A stretch of 64,000 bases of DNA from an uncultured Gammaproteobacteria bacterium. Lineage in GTDB: Bacteria > Pseudomonadota > Gammaproteobacteria > JAADHQ01. Location: positions 1-64,000 of the forward strand of contig CAMYJD010000011.1 of NCBI GenBank assembly GCA_947258655.1, in the 5' to 3' direction. The notes under the pieces are model-generated. The model saw only the letters and a list, made by a program, of their open reading frames with translations. It ran no database searches and had not been told where the DNA came from. Position 1 is the stretch's first letter. Each line of letters starts with the position of its first letter. The translations under genes and the position numbers were made by a program. Shown piece after piece: positions 20,900-28,808 of the stretch.

Positions 20900-21661
20900 C
20901 TAGTTGGCGATATGGCGATAATATCGCCTGACGACATTATCCCTGTCCAGCAAAATAAACACATCGGCAACATTGAAGTCTTTATCATAACAGGCTTCAC
21001 CGCAGATTTTTGCACCCAGGCGTAGATAGCCTTTGAGCAGGGTTGGCAGGATAACATCCGTTGTATCCGCTACGTTCGAAGCCGGCAGATTGTGTTTTGG
21101 ATACACACGCAATTCATCCGCCGCATAGTAATGGTCGCGCAGATACTGCATGATCGAATCGGCGTATGAAAATGACTTGTGCAGTGGGATACTGGCACAG
21201 CCAATAAAGTAATCCACTTCCTCCATGACCGCAATACGGACCAGGCCCCGCCATAACAGGCTCAGCGCCGCGCCATTGCGATGGCTTTCAGCAACACAGG
21301 TACGCCCGATTTCGAGCAGGCGTACATTGAGCCTGTGGATAGCATGGATATCGAATTCCGTTTCTGAATAAAAGGCCCCGGCCTGTTGCGCCGCATCACT
21401 GGATAGCAGACGCGTGGTGGCGATGACCTTGCCTGTGTCAGTGTCCGTCACCATCAGGTGTCTGGCATAGCCGTCAAAATAATCGAGATCTAGCCCGGAT
21501 TGTATCGTTTCCAGCTGCGCGCCCATTTCCTCGGCGAATACCTGGTGACGTAAGCGCAGGCATTGCCTGATTTCTTCCTCTGTGGCAGCGACAGATACAG
21601 TCAATGCATGGCGACTCAGCAAGGGGCTGCGCTGATCTTTGTTTGCAGCAGATACAATCAT
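20900..21661 (-). CDS. olsB: L-ornithine N-alpha-acyltransferase, OlsB-like
   Basis: GNAT-fold acyltransferase (Acetyltransf_5 type) that transfers a 3-hydroxyacyl group from ACP to ornithine, the first step to ornithine lipids. The 253-aa protein contains CLRLRHQVFAEEMGAQLE, the acyl-donor region LEIGRTCVAESHRNGAALSL and the characteristic C-terminal PTLLKGYLRLGAKICGEACY and DFNVADVFILLD. The chosen Met (21661) has AGGA eight bases upstream; a Met three codons earlier would leave no room for that site. The partner acyltransferase OlsA is not in the window, so lysolipid may be finished by an enzyme elsewhere. A haemolysin-like annotation is also used for relatives. Confidence 0.82.
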   Translation of the reverse strand: MIVSAANKDQRSPLLSRHALTVSVAATEEEIRQCLRLRHQVFAEEMGAQLETIQSGLDLDYFDGYARHLMVTDTDTGKVIATTRLLSSDAAQQAGAFYSETEFDIHAIHRLNVRLLEIGRTCVAESHRNGAALSLLWRGLVRIAVMEEVDYFIGCASIPLHKSFSYADSIMQYLRDHYYAADELRVYPKHNLPASNVADTTDVILPTLLKGYLRLGAKICGEACYDKDFNVADVFILLDRDNVVRRYYRHIAN

Positions 21662-21786
21662 TGTTACCATCCTGTTTTATGGCTGATTTACTGCTGAATC
21701 TAAAGAGTATAATTGAAGCTTATATGAATAAAATATGATCGTTTTGTTGCAGTGAATATTCTCTGATGCAGATCAATGGCAATAGG

Positions 21787-22581
21787 CTAGCGCATGCCAC
21801 GTGACTTCTTGACATCCTCGTAGGCTGATTTTATTTCCTGGGTCTTTTCCTTGGCAATAGTGATCATTTCCTCGGGCAGACCCTTGGATACCAATTTATC
21901 CGGATGATGCTGATTCATCAGACGTCGGTAGGCCTTCTTGACCTCGCCATCTGATGCATTCTTGTCTATACCCAGGACCGCGTAGGCATCTGCCAATGTG
22001 ACCGTGGTGGTACCCTGGGCACCACCGGCGTAGTGTTGTTGTCCCTGCACCATCGACAGCAGACGTTCAAAAATAGCGCGGGGGAAATGCAGGTGCTCAC
22101 TGACCTTGTATAATAATTCCCGTTCACGCTGATCCAGCACCCCGTCCGCCATCGCTGTTGATATCATGATCTCGAGGAACATCTGCACCAGGTTGGTCCG
22201 ACGTCCACATTCCTGCCTGAATTGATCGATAACATCATCAAACGGAAAATCCGCCTGCTTGCCTTCATTGAACAGGCGCATGGCGGCCTTTTTCTGTTCA
22301 TCGGACAAACGCATTTGTTGCATGATTTGCCGGGCTACATGAATTTCCTGCTCCGACACCCTGCCGTCGGCCTTGGCCAGGTAACCCATAATCGAGAATG
22401 TGGCGGTAAAAAACACCGCCTGGATGCGTTCGGTTGCACCGGCACCAAACGACTCATCTTTCATGATGCCACCGAGGCCATGATCGAACTGATGTCCGAG
22501 TGCGGCCCCGAGAATGGCGCCGATTGGACCGCCGAGCATAAAGCCGAACGCGCCGCCTACCAGTTTACCCCACCAGTTCAT
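21787..22581 (-). CDS. djlA: DjlA-like membrane-anchored DnaJ co-chaperone
   Basis: Type III J-domain protein that stimulates DnaK at the inner membrane. The 264-aa protein has a glycine-rich N-terminal membrane segment (GKLVGGAFGFMLGGPIGAIL), a TerB-like helical domain (AKADGRVSEQEIHVARQIM and ADGVLDQRERELLYKVSE) and a C-terminal J domain with YAVLGIDKNASDGEVKKAYR and the invariant HPD in NQHHPDKL. AAGGAAGTAACAGACG precedes the ATG. The order copA - small peptide - djlA is tight enough (18 bp from the peptide stop) to be one transcript. Confidence 0.92.
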   Translation of the reverse strand: MNWWGKLVGGAFGFMLGGPIGAILGAALGHQFDHGLGGIMKDESFGAGATERIQAVFFTATFSIMGYLAKADGRVSEQEIHVARQIMQQMRLSDEQKKAAMRLFNEGKQADFPFDDVIDQFRQECGRRTNLVQMFLEIMISTAMADGVLDQRERELLYKVSEHLHFPRAIFERLLSMVQGQQHYAGGAQGTTTVTLADAYAVLGIDKNASDGEVKKAYRRLMNQHHPDKLVSKGLPEEMITIAKEKTQEIKSAYEDVKKSRGMR

Positions 22582-22599
22582 CGTCTGTTACTTCCTTTA

Positions 22600-22680
22600 T
22601 TAACTGTTATCACTTAGCCAGAACCACCATATAATCATGATTATCAATGCAATACCGATAATATTAACCAATAACGTCAT
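22600..22680 (-). CDS. 26-residue membrane peptide coupled to copA
   Basis: The copA stop codon and this ATG overlap as ATGA (22677-22680), which indicates translational coupling. The product is [20 protein letters not shown] followed by WLSDNS: one hydrophobic helix with a tryptophan-rich end, then a short polar tail. It is reminiscent of the tiny subunits and regulators that sit next to membrane pumps (KdpF-, CydX- or CcoS-like in size), but I recognise no named family. Support is the precise overlap, the clean single-helix composition and the well-placed djlA ribosome binding site immediately after it. Confidence 0.6.
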   Translation of the reverse strand: MTLLVNIIGIALIIMIIWWFWLSDNS

Positions 22681-24914
22681 GTTACACGACTCCTCAGGCG
22701 TGCTGAAAAATAACGCAGGCGATTGGCATTGGTAACCACGGTCACCGATGACATCGCCATCGCCGCTCCGGCTATCATCGGATTCAGTAACGGTCCACCG
22801 AACGGGAACAGGATACCGGCAGCAATCGGTATCCCGATCACATTATAGATAAAGGCCCCGAACAGATTCTGCCTGATATTACCCAGGGTTGCCCTGGATA
22901 TGGCAATGGAATCCGCAACCCCGTGCAGGGATCCAGCCATCAGCGTGATATCGGCACTTTCTATCGCCACATCTGTACCAGTGCCAATTGCAAAGCCGAC
23001 ATCGGACTGCGCCAGCGCAGGCGCATCATTAATACCATCACCGACCATCGCGACAACATGGCCCTGCTGTTGCAGCGCGGTGATCTTGTTATGCTTGTCC
23101 TGCGGCAGCACTTCGGCCAGCACCTCATCAACGCCAGACTCCGCGGCCACTGCCTGGGCCGTGTTGAGCTGGTCCCCGGTCAACATAACAATACGCAAAT
23201 CCAGATCATGCAGGCGTTTTATCGCATCTTTCGAGTCCTGTTTAAGCGGGTCCGCCACCGAGAGCAGGCCGATAACCCGCCGCTCATCGGCAAGGTACAT
23301 CACGGTTTGCGCTGATTGTGATAATTGTTCTGCACGCTGTGGCCAATCGCCCTGATCGACCTGCAATGATCGCATCAGGTGAGCATTCCCGAGGGCATAA
23401 GACTGGGCAGACAAGGCGGCCCTGATACCCTGACCCGGGATCGCACTGAAACCTTCAGGCTGCTGCAGTTGCAGGGCTTTTTCCGTAGCCGCAAGCACAA
23501 TTGCCTCGGCCAATGGATGCTCGGAAACCGATTCCAGGCTGGCCGCCTTCATTAATATATCGTCTTCAGAAAATCCGTTTGCTGCATAGACATGCATCAA
23601 GCGGGGGCTACCTTCGGTAATCGTTCCGGTCTTGTCCAGCACAATCGTGTCCAGCTGACCTGACTGTTGTAATGCATCGCCATTGCGTATCAGAACCCCG
23701 TATTCGGCCGCCTTGCCAACACCGACCATAATCGAAATAGGCGTTGCCAGCCCCAGCGCACAGGGACAGGCGATGATCATGACCGTCATTGTCGTTTCAA
23801 ACACATAAGCGATACCGGGACCAAAATTAAACCAGCCGAGAAAGGTCAGTACGGCAATAATCAATACAGAGGGTACGAATACGGCCGCTATCCTGTCGGC
23901 CAGACGGCCAATACCGGGCTTGGTGTTTTGTGCCTGACGGACCATTTCGACAATCTGTGCCAGCACGGTCTCACGTCCGATCTTTTCTGCCCGATACAGT
24001 AATGTACCGGTTTTATTCAAGGTGCCTGCGACGACCATATCATCGGGCGCCTTTTCAACCGGGAGTGGCTCACCGGTCAGCATCGATTCATCGATACTGG
24101 AATGACCCTCGATGACGATACCATCGACAGCAATCTTTTCTCCGGGTCTGACCCTGAGCGTCTCCTGCAAACCGATCGCGCTGATCTCAACATCGATTTC
24201 CCTGCCATCGCGAATAACGCGCGCCGTGCGTGGTTGCAGGCCAATCAGGCGTTGAATAGCTTCAGACGTCTTGCCACGCGCACGCATCTCCAGTGCCGAA
24301 CCAAAGTTGATCAATGCAATGATGATGCAGGCGGCTTCAAAATAGGCGTGCTTTGCCAGTGTCGGCACCACGTCGGGGGATATGGTCACGAGCATGGAAT
24401 ACAACCAGGCCGAGCCGGTACCCATGGCCACCAGCGTATCCATATTGGCATTATGATTACGAAAAGCCTTCCACGCACCATTAAAAAAGCGCCCGCCGGA
24501 ATACACCAGCACAAACAGGGTCAACAGGCCGATGACAAACCAGAACAGCCTCAGCGGGGTGGTTTCCATCCCCGGCATATAACCAAACACACCGGCCAGC
24601 AATAATGGCACACCGATGGCAGAGGCCACTGCGGTCTTGCGCCACAACAGCTTGTATTGCATTGCTTCTTGTGCCTGTTTCTGTTGCTCGGCCTGTTCAT
24701 CGATCATCTCGGCGGCATCATAGCCTGCATCCCGTACCGCCTTGACCAGTATGCCAGCATCGACACTGCCACTAACATCAGCCGTATGTTCGGCAAAATT
24801 AACGCTGGCCTCGCTGACCCCATCTACACCGAGCAGGGCCTTCTCAACCGCATTCACACAACCGGCACAACTCATACCTGATATGGACAGGCGGATTTTC
24901 TGACTATCTGTCAT
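22677..24914 (-). CDS. copA: copper-exporting P1B-type ATPase CopA
   Basis: Exports Cu(I) from the cytoplasm at the cost of ATP. The 745-aa protein has one N-terminal heavy-metal-associated domain with GMSCAGC (Cys16, Cys19), the membrane CPC motif at residues 383-385 in [15 protein letters not shown], the phosphorylation site [12 protein letters not shown], the HP motif SEHPLAEAI and the hinge [15 protein letters not shown]. The C-terminal membrane region contains [15 protein letters not shown] and [17 protein letters not shown], the Cu(I)-site residues of the CopA subfamily. No CueR-type operator was identified in the 131 bp upstream. Confidence 0.95.
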   Translation of the reverse strand: MTDSQKIRLSISGMSCAGCVNAVEKALLGVDGVSEASVNFAEHTADVSGSVDAGILVKAVRDAGYDAAEMIDEQAEQQKQAQEAMQYKLLWRKTAVASAIGVPLLLAGVFGYMPGMETTPLRLFWFVIGLLTLFVLVYSGGRFFNGAWKAFRNHNANMDTLVAMGTGSAWLYSMLVTISPDVVPTLAKHAYFEAACIIIALINFGSALEMRARGKTSEAIQRLIGLQPRTARVIRDGREIDVEISAIGLQETLRVRPGEKIAVDGIVIEGHSSIDESMLTGEPLPVEKAPDDMVVAGTLNKTGTLLYRAEKIGRETVLAQIVEMVRQAQNTKPGIGRLADRIAAVFVPSVLIIAVLTFLGWFNFGPGIAYVFETTMTVMIIACPCALGLATPISIMVGVGKAAEYGVLIRNGDALQQSGQLDTIVLDKTGTITEGSPRLMHVYAANGFSEDDILMKAASLESVSEHPLAEAIVLAATEKALQLQQPEGFSAIPGQGIRAALSAQSYALGNAHLMRSLQVDQGDWPQRAEQLSQSAQTVMYLADERRVIGLLSVADPLKQDSKDAIKRLHDLDLRIVMLTGDQLNTAQAVAAESGVDEVLAEVLPQDKHNKITALQQQGHVVAMVGDGINDAPALAQSDVGFAIGTGTDVAIESADITLMAGSLHGVADSIAISRATLGNIRQNLFGAFIYNVIGIPIAAGILFPFGGPLLNPMIAGAAMAMSSVTVVTNANRLRYFSARLRSRVT

Positions 24915-25045
24915 GATATTAAAGACATGGCCATTATTAATAAGGATAAATTACCAGTAAATCGCCGTTAAAAACACCGCTAGCAGGGATTGGCGCCAGG
25001 CACAGCGGCCGAGGAACGGGAAAAAGTGCGTTTGCAAAAGAAAAA

Positions 25046-26080
25046 ATGTTAATCTGTGAAACCATGAATCGGCCTTATTATATACGGATTTACCTGATTG
25101 TGGCTGCCTTTATGCTCACAGGCTCCGACATGAGCCGTGCTGACTGGTTCAAACAGGAACAGGCCATTATGGGCACGCTGATCCGGGTAGAACTGTGGCA
25201 CATGGACAAGCATAAGGCCGAACGTGCCATACAGGCCGTCATGAATGAAATGCACCGTATCGACGGGCTGATGTCACCCTATAAAGAAGACAGTACACTA
25301 TCGCACATCAATCGTGAAGCGGCACGCCAGGCCGTCCGCATCGACGCGGAACTGTTCGAACTGATTTCCAGGGCACAATATTTTTCACGTCTGACCAACG
25401 GTGCCTTCGATATCAGCTTTGCCAGTATCGGCCGTCACTATGACTATCGTAATAAAATACACCCGTCGGATGAGCAGATCCGTCGTGAACTGCGCCATAT
25501 TGACTACCGCCATATTCTCCTCGACGACAAGGTACACAGCATACGTTTTGCGATGCCGGGAGTCACAATCGATCTCGGCGGCATTGCCAAGGGACATGCG
25601 GTTGATTCGGCGATAAAGATACTGAAAAAACTGCATATCAGGCATGCCATTGTCAGCGCCGGTGGTGACAGTCGCATTATTGGTGACAAACGCGGGCGAC
25701 CTTGGATGATCGGTATCCGTGACCCGCGCAAGGCGCGTGCCGTGAAGGGGATGATACCACTGGTCGACTCGGCCCTGTCGACATCCGGTGACTATGAACG
25801 TTATTTTGTCAAAGACGGGGAACACTTCCACCATATCCTCAGACCGGATACGGGTAAATCGGCACGCATGCTGCGTAGTGTCACAATAATAGGTCCAGAT
25901 GCGACGACGACGGATGCATTGTCAACCAGTGTCTTTGTACTGGGTCCCGAAAAAGGACTGGAACTGGTCGAAAGGCTTGCCGATATCGAGGCCGTGCTGA
26001 TCGACCACGACAACCGTTTGCACTATTCATCGGGGCTATTGAGCGCAAATGCCAATAAAGGACAGAAAAATTCACCTTAA
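25046..26080 (+). CDS. apbE: FAD:protein FMN transferase ApbE
   Basis: Periplasmic flavinyltransferase that attaches FMN covalently to Thr/Ser of target proteins such as RnfG, NqrC or FMN-binding domain proteins, or a Mg2+/FAD-dependent relative. The 344-aa protein has an N-terminal hydrophobic export segment (IRIYLIVAAFMLTGSDMSRA), then MGTLIRVELW, SPYKEDSTLSHIN, GAFDIS, VTIDLGGIAKGHAVD (FAD binding), SAGGDSRIIGD and TTDALSTSVFVLG (Mg2+ site). Start is at 25046 or the Met six codons later (25064). No FMN-binding target is encoded in this window. It lies 281 bp upstream of the Glt-like operon. Confidence 0.92.
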   Translation: MLICETMNRPYYIRIYLIVAAFMLTGSDMSRADWFKQEQAIMGTLIRVELWHMDKHKAERAIQAVMNEMHRIDGLMSPYKEDSTLSHINREAARQAVRIDAELFELISRAQYFSRLTNGAFDISFASIGRHYDYRNKIHPSDEQIRRELRHIDYRHILLDDKVHSIRFAMPGVTIDLGGIAKGHAVDSAIKILKKLHIRHAIVSAGGDSRIIGDKRGRPWMIGIRDPRKARAVKGMIPLVDSALSTSGDYERYFVKDGEHFHHILRPDTGKSARMLRSVTIIGPDATTTDALSTSVFVLGPEKGLELVERLADIEAVLIDHDNRLHYSSGLLSANANKGQKNSP

Positions 26081-26361
26081 AATTCAGCTAATTAAACAAT
26101 TAAACAGGTGTTTTTCCCACTCCGCAATCCGAACATGGATTTATTGACACTGATTTTGCTGCTTAATCGCAGTTTTGTGATTGATACAACAGTTTTACCT
26201 AGCAGTGTCGATAACAATAAACAAAAGTAAAACAAACAGATGCATATCTTTTCTGAAGCGTTTATTATCCCTGGACAGATTTGTGAAAACAACAGATAAA
26301 CAACACGACAAGCAAGCCATAAATACCCCATCACGGCCAGAAATAACCAGGGAGGATTAGC
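26081..26361. promoter_or_regulatory. 281-bp leader region of the Glt-like operon
   Basis: AT-rich DNA ending in GGGAGG six bases before the GTG start at 26362. No gene was found. The promoter of the nine-gene operon must lie here unless transcription continues from apbE. Confidence 0.4.
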
Positions 26362-26910
26362 GTGAAGACATTTTTAGCGATCGGTACTTGTGCACTGCTG
26401 TTTTGCACCCAGCTATTCGCACAATCACCTGCAACTTCCCCGACAACGCCAGGCAAAAAGGACATGCGTGGGCTGGACAACCAGATTCAGGACCTGAAAA
26501 AAGAGGTACTGAAGCTGAACCGCGATCTTTTTATACTTGAGGAGGAGCTGCTGTTTCCGGCCACATCTCAGGTGGCGGTCTTTCTGTCAGTTGATGTCGG
26601 TGAATTTTTCAAACTGGACGCAGTACAACTGAAGATAGACAACAAGGTCATTAACAATTACCTGTATACAGAACGTGAAGTCGATGCGCTGCACCGCGGT
26701 GGTGTGCAGCGTTTGCACATCGGCAATCTGAAAGTTGGCAAACACGAATTGGTTGCCACCTTTACCGGCAAAGGACCTCGCGGCAGAGATTACCGCCGTG
26801 CTTCGACTCTGGTTTTCGAAAAACAGACGGATGCAAAATACCTGGAACTACAGATCGTCGATTCCGAGGCAAAATATCAACCAGTATTCAAGATCAAGGA
26901 ATGGGAATAA
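26362..26910 (+). CDS. exported coiled-coil protein, first gene of Glt-like operon
   Basis: Unrecognised by name. The 182-aa protein starts with GTG behind a strong GGAGG, has a signal peptide ending at LFAQSPA, a short coiled coil (DNQIQDLKKEVLKLNRDLFI, residues about 39-60) and a beta-rich C-terminal domain (VAVFLSVDVGEFFKLDAVQL, HIGNLKVGKHELVATFTGKG) of about 115 residues. The position ahead of two TPR proteins and a TolQ-TolR motor suggests a periplasmic part of a trans-envelope complex. Its stop codon lies about 20 bp before the next start. Confidence 0.8.
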   Translation: MKTFLAIGTCALLFCTQLFAQSPATSPTTPGKKDMRGLDNQIQDLKKEVLKLNRDLFILEEELLFPATSQVAVFLSVDVGEFFKLDAVQLKIDNKVINNYLYTEREVDALHRGGVQRLHIGNLKVGKHELVATFTGKGPRGRDYRRASTLVFEKQTDAKYLELQIVDSEAKYQPVFKIKEWE

Positions 26911-26930
26911 TTAAAAGGGAAGGCGCTACC

Positions 26931-28808
26931 GTGAGGCTCATGCTGTCAGCCGTTCTGGTTCCAGTCCTGGCAGGCCTGCTATTAACTGCTCAACCCGCCC
27001 TGTCTGCAACCACTGAAAAAATCGAACTGAAGGCTTTGCGCGACCTCGATTTCGGGCACTCGCTTTATTATTTTTTCCAGCGCGAATATATGCCGGCGAT
27101 AGTGAACCTGACGGTTGCACAACACAAGCAAACGATTCCTCACCATGCCGGTGACTCGGAGCTGCTACTCGCGGGAATGTATCTTTCCTTTGGCATGCAT
27201 CGCGAGGCCGGGATCCTGTTCGATCGACTGATTACCGCCGACGTACCCCTGCGTATCCGTAACCGTGCCTGGTTCTATCTGGCCAAAATCCGTTACCAGC
27301 GTGAACTGTATGCAGAGGCCGAACAGGCGATTGTGAAAATCGAGGGTCAATTACCCGACAAGATGGAACGCGAACGGCAACTGCTGCTGGCCAATATCCT
27401 GTTAACACAACAACGTTACACGCAAGCCGATGCGCATTTATCCTCCCTCAACGATAATTCGATCTGGTCGACCTATGCGCGTTACAACCTCGCCGTATCA
27501 CTGATTAGACAAGGTACGACGGCCCGGGGGCGGGAAATCCTCAAGGAGCTGGGCCAGGTCAAGGCAGTCGACAAGGAGGCCCAGGCAATCAGGGACCAGG
27601 CCAACCTCGCCCTGGGCTATTCGCATATTCAGGAAAAGCAGCCCGAGCAAGCCATACAATACCTGCGCAAGGTACGCCTACAGGGGCATCTATCCAACAA
27701 GGCCCTGCTCGGCCTGGGCTGGGCCTACGACCAGCAGGAAAATTACCAACGTGCACTGGCTCCGTGGCTCGAACTAAACAAACGCAATATACTCGATTCG
27801 GCTGTACAGGAATCGCTGCTTGCCACCCCCTATGCATTGGCAAAACTGAACAAGGACAAACGTGCCCTCGAGTATTACCAGAGTGCGATCGAGATTTACG
27901 GCAAAGAAATCGAACGTATTGAGGCCACCATCATCAATATCAGCAGCGGTACATTTATCAACCAAATCCTCGAAAAACAGAGCAGCAACGAAATGGGCTG
28001 GTTCTGGGAAATGGAAAATGCACCGGACAGTGCAGAAAGCCATTACTTGCTGGGCCTGCTGGCCAGTCATGCATTTCAGGAATCACTGAAAAATTACCGC
28101 GATCTGAACATCCTCAGAAACAATCTGCAGGAATGGGCGCATAATATCAATGTATTCGACACCATTCTTGAAACCCGTCGCCTGGCATATGCCAAGCGTC
28201 TGCCTGAACTGCAAAAGCATGTTACCCGCATCAATACCAACGACCTGCAGTCAAGACGTAATCAGTTCGATAATGAAATCAAGCGTATCTTTCTGACCGA
28301 TGACCTGCTCGCGATGGCCACCAACGAAGAAAAAAAACACCTGCAAAAACTAACCCAGGTCAAGGAACGCATCAACAGACTTTCCGCGCATCGCAACACG
28401 GATGCAGCGAGGGAGAAGTATCGCCTGCTACACGGCGTCATCAAATGGGATATAGCCAGCCAGTTTGGCCCGCGCGCATGGTCATTAAAAAAACAACTCA
28501 AACATCTCGACAAGGCCCTGCAGGAAAATGCCAGCATGTCCAAAAAACTACTGCTGGCCGAGAAACAAGCACCACGACGTTTTGAAGGTTTTGGTGCACG
28601 CATAGACGGTTACCGCGCACACATCGATGCCCTGATTGGACTGACCGACCAGGCACAACAAGATCAACAAAAGTTGCTGGAAACACTGGCCATCAACAGA
28701 CTCAGGGAACAGCAACAGCGCATTGACAGCTACCTGACCCATGCGCAATTTTCGGTGGCGCAGATCCAGGACAAGGCGGCGCACTCCAAAGAGGATGCGC
28801 AGCCATGA
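26931..28808 (+). CDS. periplasmic tetratricopeptide-repeat protein (GltC/GltD-like position)
   Basis: Chosen start is GTG 26931 behind GGGAAGG, which yields a clean signal peptide (LMLSAVLVPVLAGLLLTAQP, cleavage after ALSA) and a 625-aa protein; an upstream ATG at 26901 would add a charged N-terminus. TPR-type helices run through residues about 40-320 (for example MYLSFGMHREAGILFDRLI, YTQADAHLSSLNDNSIW, LGLGWAYDQQENYQRALAPW). The C-terminal half is helical and probably coiled coil. Its last codons overlap the next start (ATGA). Known relatives sit next to AglQRS-type motors; function here is inferred as a periplasmic scaffold. Confidence 0.8.
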   Translation: MRLMLSAVLVPVLAGLLLTAQPALSATTEKIELKALRDLDFGHSLYYFFQREYMPAIVNLTVAQHKQTIPHHAGDSELLLAGMYLSFGMHREAGILFDRLITADVPLRIRNRAWFYLAKIRYQRELYAEAEQAIVKIEGQLPDKMERERQLLLANILLTQQRYTQADAHLSSLNDNSIWSTYARYNLAVSLIRQGTTARGREILKELGQVKAVDKEAQAIRDQANLALGYSHIQEKQPEQAIQYLRKVRLQGHLSNKALLGLGWAYDQQENYQRALAPWLELNKRNILDSAVQESLLATPYALAKLNKDKRALEYYQSAIEIYGKEIERIEATIINISSGTFINQILEKQSSNEMGWFWEMENAPDSAESHYLLGLLASHAFQESLKNYRDLNILRNNLQEWAHNINVFDTILETRRLAYAKRLPELQKHVTRINTNDLQSRRNQFDNEIKRIFLTDDLLAMATNEEKKHLQKLTQVKERINRLSAHRNTDAAREKYRLLHGVIKWDIASQFGPRAWSLKKQLKHLDKALQENASMSKKLLLAEKQAPRRFEGFGARIDGYRAHIDALIGLTDQAQQDQQKLLETLAINRLREQQQRIDSYLTHAQFSVAQIQDKAAHSKEDAQP

